A stretch of 23,201 nt of DNA. It comes from JBOGXB01 sp050694215 (GTDB lineage Bacteria > Actinomycetota > CADDZG01 > WHSQ01). The stretch is from the NCBI GenBank assembly GCA_050694215.1, contig JBOGXB010000029.1:1-23201 (forward strand), written 5' to 3'. The notes below the pieces were generated by a model that did not search any database, was not told the origin of the DNA, and saw only the letters and a program-made list of their open reading frames with translations. The translations under genes were made by a program, and so were the position numbers. The first letter of the stretch is position 1, and every line of letters begins with the position of its first letter. Positions 20,886 to 23,201 of this stretch are shown piece by piece.

Positions 20886-21550
20886 CGTTGATCTCGTGCG
20901 GGATCTCGTGTCTGCTCGCGCTGCTCTCAGCCGGCTTCGCCGTCCAGCTCTCGCACGTGAGCACGCTCCGTTTCAGAGCGCAGACGGCAGCCGACTCCGC
21001 TGCTTTGGCGGCTGTTGCCGAGAGCTCCGCGTACGGCGGGGGGCTCCATGAGAAGGCGGCGCGCACCTACGCGCATGCCAACGGAGCCGAGTTGCTCGAA
21101 TGCTTGTGCCAAGCCGGGGCGACTGCAGCTCAGGTTCGGGTGGAAGTCGAAGGCGTAACCGCCGAGGCGAGGGCCGTGCTCGATCCCGAGGCGATCGTCC
21201 CGGCCCCCGTCCCGTCACTCGCATCAGGAATGGATCACCTTCATCCCTCTCTCGAAAGAGCCCTCCGGCGACTCATCCAGGCGGCGGCCGGCCGTCTGCG
21301 GGTGGTGTCGGGCTACCGGTCGACCGCGCGCCAGACCGAGCTGTGGGAACAGGCGCTTGCTCGCTACGGCAGTGCCGAGGCAGCGGATGACTGGGTTGCC
21401 CGGCCCGGCACCTCGATGCACGAGAGGGGCCTCGCGGTGGATCTCGCAGGCGACCTCGATCTCGCGGTCGAGCTCATACGTCGACTGGTCCTGCCGCTCT
21501 ACCGGCCGCTGCCGAACGAGCCGTGGCATTTCGAACTGCTCGGCGGTTGA
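20882..21550 (+). CDS. TadG/Rv3654c-like pilus protein fused to a VanY-type D,D-carboxypeptidase
   Basis: A 222-aa two-part protein. The N-terminal part (1-105) is TadG/TadE-like as found at the end of actinobacterial Tad loci: a membrane helix (LISCGISCLLALLSAGFAV), then FRAQTAADSAALAAVAESS, the TadG hallmark of a helix rich in Ala/Asp/Ser. After a Pro/Ala linker comes a peptidase M15B (VanY) domain (about 117-220): SGYRSTARQTELWEQA, SMHERGLAVDLAG with zinc ligands His180 and Asp187, and PNEPWHFEL with Glu213 and zinc ligand His216. All catalytic residues are present, so it should trim D-Ala from wall stem peptides outside the membrane. It may open or tune the wall where the pilus exits. The GTG start overlaps tadE (GTGA), and the frame runs without break across the join. 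Confidence 0.88.
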   Translation: MTLISCGISCLLALLSAGFAVQLSHVSTLRFRAQTAADSAALAAVAESSAYGGGLHEKAARTYAHANGAELLECLCQAGATAAQVRVEVEGVTAEARAVLDPEAIVPAPVPSLASGMDHLHPSLERALRRLIQAAAGRLRVVSGYRSTARQTELWEQALARYGSAEAADDWVARPGTSMHERGLAVDLAGDLDLAVELIRRLVLPLYRPLPNEPWHFELLGG

Positions 21551-21559
21551 GCAGGGCCG

Positions 21560-21565
21560 TAGGAT
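21560..21565 (+). promoter_or_regulatory. Candidate -10 box of the metallopeptidase gene
   Basis: TAGGAT matches TANNNT and lies 38 nt before the TTG at 21604, leaving room for the AGGGGG ribosome site. No clear -35 was seen, and read-through from the Tad unit is possible. Confidence 0.3.
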
Positions 21566-21603
21566 GCAGCACTGATCGCGCCGGGCTCTTCAGGGGGTGG
21601 CTT

Positions 21604-23184
21604 TTGTCTCTCACGGAATCGCCGCATCGATTGGCCGAGTCTCTCGAGGAGCGATGGAGAGACGTCGAGATCGAGTTCCACCGCGCCTATTGGGATTCGC
21701 AAACGGAGGCGACGCCGGAACGAGAGCGTCGGCGCGCCGAGCTCGAGCTTCAGATCCGCGAATTGAAGGGCGATCCAGAAGCCCTTCGCTCAGTGAGCTC
21801 CGCGCTGGATGAAGAGCTTCACGACCCGATGGTCAGGCGTCAGCTCGAGGTTCTGCGGCTATCTCTCATCGCCAACCAGATGGACGAGCCCAAGAGGAAA
21901 GAGCTCGTCGAGCTGTCCAGTTCCGTCGAAAGTGATTTCGCCTCTTACAGGCCTGAAGTCGACGGCGCACGGCTCAGCGACAACGAGATCGAGGACATAC
22001 TGCGAACTTCTGACGACGTGAGGCTGCGGGAGAGTGCCTGGCGGGCCGCCAAGGAGATCGGTGACGTCGTGTCCGCACGCGTTCGAGAGCTTGCCCGGGT
22101 TCGCAACGAAGCGGCGGTCGCTCTCGGCTTCGCCGACTACTACAGGATGTCGTTGGAGCTCGAGGAGATCTCGGAGGAGTGGCTGTTCGAGAGGATGGGT
22201 GAGCTCGAGCGCCTCACCGACGGACCGTTCCGCAGGTGGAAGAGCTCGCTCGACGACCGGCTATCGCACCGGTTCGGCACTACCGAGCTTCGTCCGTGGC
22301 ATTACTCAGACCGTTTCTTCCAGATGCTTCCCCCGGATGGAAGCGTGTCGCTCGACGAGCTGTTCCTCGACACGTCGGCACCGGAGCTCGCGGAGAAGAC
22401 CTTCGCGGCTTGGGACATGGATATCTCCCCAGTGATCGCGAACAGCGACCTCTTCCCGCGCGAGCGGAAGTCACAGCACGCATTCTGTCTCGACGTCGAT
22501 CGCAAGGGCGACGTACGCATCCTGGGCAATGTCGTTCCCGGTGAGCACTGGGTCGAGGTGATGCTGCACGAATCAGGGCACGCGGCCTACGACTTGGGGA
22601 TCGATCCTCAGTTGCCTTACTTGTTGCGCCGCCCGGCCCACACTTTTACGACCGAGTCCATTGCGATCCTGTGTGGGCGTCTTGTACGAGACCCTCGATG
22701 GTTGATCGAGATCGCAGGGATCGACCCGCGTAAGATCTCCTCGCTGGAGACCGACCTCCTCCGAGCCACTGCGGCCCACAGCCTCATCTTCGCGAGATGG
22801 GGTCTCGTGATGACCCACTTCGAAAGAGAGCTCTATTCGGATCCAGAGACGGACCTCGACGAGAAGTGGTGGGAGCTCGTCGAGAGGTTCCAGCTACTCG
22901 TTCCGCCCGAGAATCCCCCGAGCGGGACCTGGGCGGCGAAGGTTCATGTCGCGACGGCGCCCGTCTACTACCACAACTACCTGCTGGGAGAGATGCTGGC
23001 ATCCCAGTTGGAGGCCACCGCCGAGCAGACCTGCGGAGGCCTGATCGGAAAGCCGGAAGCGGGATCGCTCCTGAGCGACCGCATGTTCAGGCCCGGCAAC
23101 CTCATGCGGTGGGACGCGCTGGTGGAGCAAGCAACGGGCAGGCCTCTGTCGGCTGCGAACTTCACGAAGCGAGTCTCGTTCTAA
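21604..23184 (+). CDS. M2/M3-type HExxH zinc metallopeptidase
   Basis: A 526-aa mostly helical peptidase with the gluzincin signature: VEVMLHESGHAAYDLG (His322, Glu323, His326) and a third ligand Glu351 in PAHTFTTESIA. The long helical N-terminus, QHAFCLDVDRKGDVRILGNV (290-309) before the zinc site, and YYHNYLLGEMLASQLEA near the end are as in the peptidase M2/M3 (thimet oligopeptidase/ACE-like) clan, which cuts short peptides in a deep channel. No signal peptide is seen, so it is probably cytoplasmic and recycles oligopeptides. The TTG at 21604 is chosen because AGGGGG lies 6 nt upstream; the frame is open to 21523, inside the TadG-VanY gene. It is complete, ending 17 bp before the window edge. 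Confidence 0.9.
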   Translation: MSLTESPHRLAESLEERWRDVEIEFHRAYWDSQTEATPERERRRAELELQIRELKGDPEALRSVSSALDEELHDPMVRRQLEVLRLSLIANQMDEPKRKELVELSSSVESDFASYRPEVDGARLSDNEIEDILRTSDDVRLRESAWRAAKEIGDVVSARVRELARVRNEAAVALGFADYYRMSLELEEISEEWLFERMGELERLTDGPFRRWKSSLDDRLSHRFGTTELRPWHYSDRFFQMLPPDGSVSLDELFLDTSAPELAEKTFAAWDMDISPVIANSDLFPRERKSQHAFCLDVDRKGDVRILGNVVPGEHWVEVMLHESGHAAYDLGIDPQLPYLLRRPAHTFTTESIAILCGRLVRDPRWLIEIAGIDPRKISSLETDLLRATAAHSLIFARWGLVMTHFERELYSDPETDLDEKWWELVERFQLLVPPENPPSGTWAAKVHVATAPVYYHNYLLGEMLASQLEATAEQTCGGLIGKPEAGSLLSDRMFRPGNLMRWDALVEQATGRPLSAANFTKRVSF

Positions 23185-23201
23185 GACGAGACCGTCAGAG
23201 G

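Overview
The window is GC-rich, gene-dense bacterial DNA. It most likely comes from a member of the Actinomycetota that I cannot place further, perhaps a poorly cultured lineage. Three things point that way: an actinobacterial-type Tad pilus locus (a CpaE/Ssd-like protein, then the TadA ATPase, TadB/C and small TadE-like proteins); a radical SAM enzyme of the Rv2578c/spore-photoproduct-lyase type behind a Gram-positive LexA box; and several start codons lying 6-7 nt after a TANNNT-type -10 box (apparent leaderless mRNAs). No rRNA, tRNA, CRISPR array, insertion sequence or phage gene was found. No gene-free stretch exceeds about 160 bp.

Layout, left to right. (1) Positions 3-2094: the 3' part of a PAS histidine kinase, an unrecognised 183-aa protein, a terminator hairpin and a convergent SRPBCC protein. 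(2) 2213-4353: a bacterial topoisomerase IB, an unusual triple palindrome, and an EamA/DMT exporter with a terminator built over its stop codon. (3) 4447-6529: a LexA-controlled promoter driving a radical SAM enzyme. A 352-aa intein with a LAGLIDADG endonuclease splits its [4Fe-4S] CxxxCxxC motif. (4) 6544-9483: htpX, divergent by only 16 bp from an enolase-superfamily/DUF1611 pair that matches the DgcA-DgcN route of D-glutamate catabolism. (5) 9553-13845: a small membrane protein, a three-gene ABC-2 exporter and a second EamA transporter. (6) 13873-16745: a lytic-transglycosylase lipoprotein, facing a HAD phosphatase plus RipA-like NlpC/P60 peptidoglycan hydrolase operon. (7) 16759-21550: a compact Tad pilus locus in two units. 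(8) 21604-23184: an M2/M3-type HExxH peptidase.

The two most interesting signals follow. First, the SOS-regulated gene has its catalytic cluster motif split by an intein, so both transcription (LexA) and maturation (splicing) gate the enzyme. Second, both Tad units are preceded by the same 16-bp CRP-geometry palindrome (TGTGG-N6-CCACA). In each case a TGNANT hexamer begins exactly 37 bp after the start of the palindrome. For the first unit this puts the site at -41.5 relative to a leaderless GTG start. The locus also carries a TadG-like protein fused to a VanY-type D,D-carboxypeptidase, a single-gene TadB/TadC and a DUF192 lipoprotein. Its first operator is shared with the divergent NlpC/P60 operon. 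This suggests a co-regulated module combining pilus assembly with cell-wall remodelling. The operator's regulator, LexA and a prepilin peptidase are not encoded in the window.
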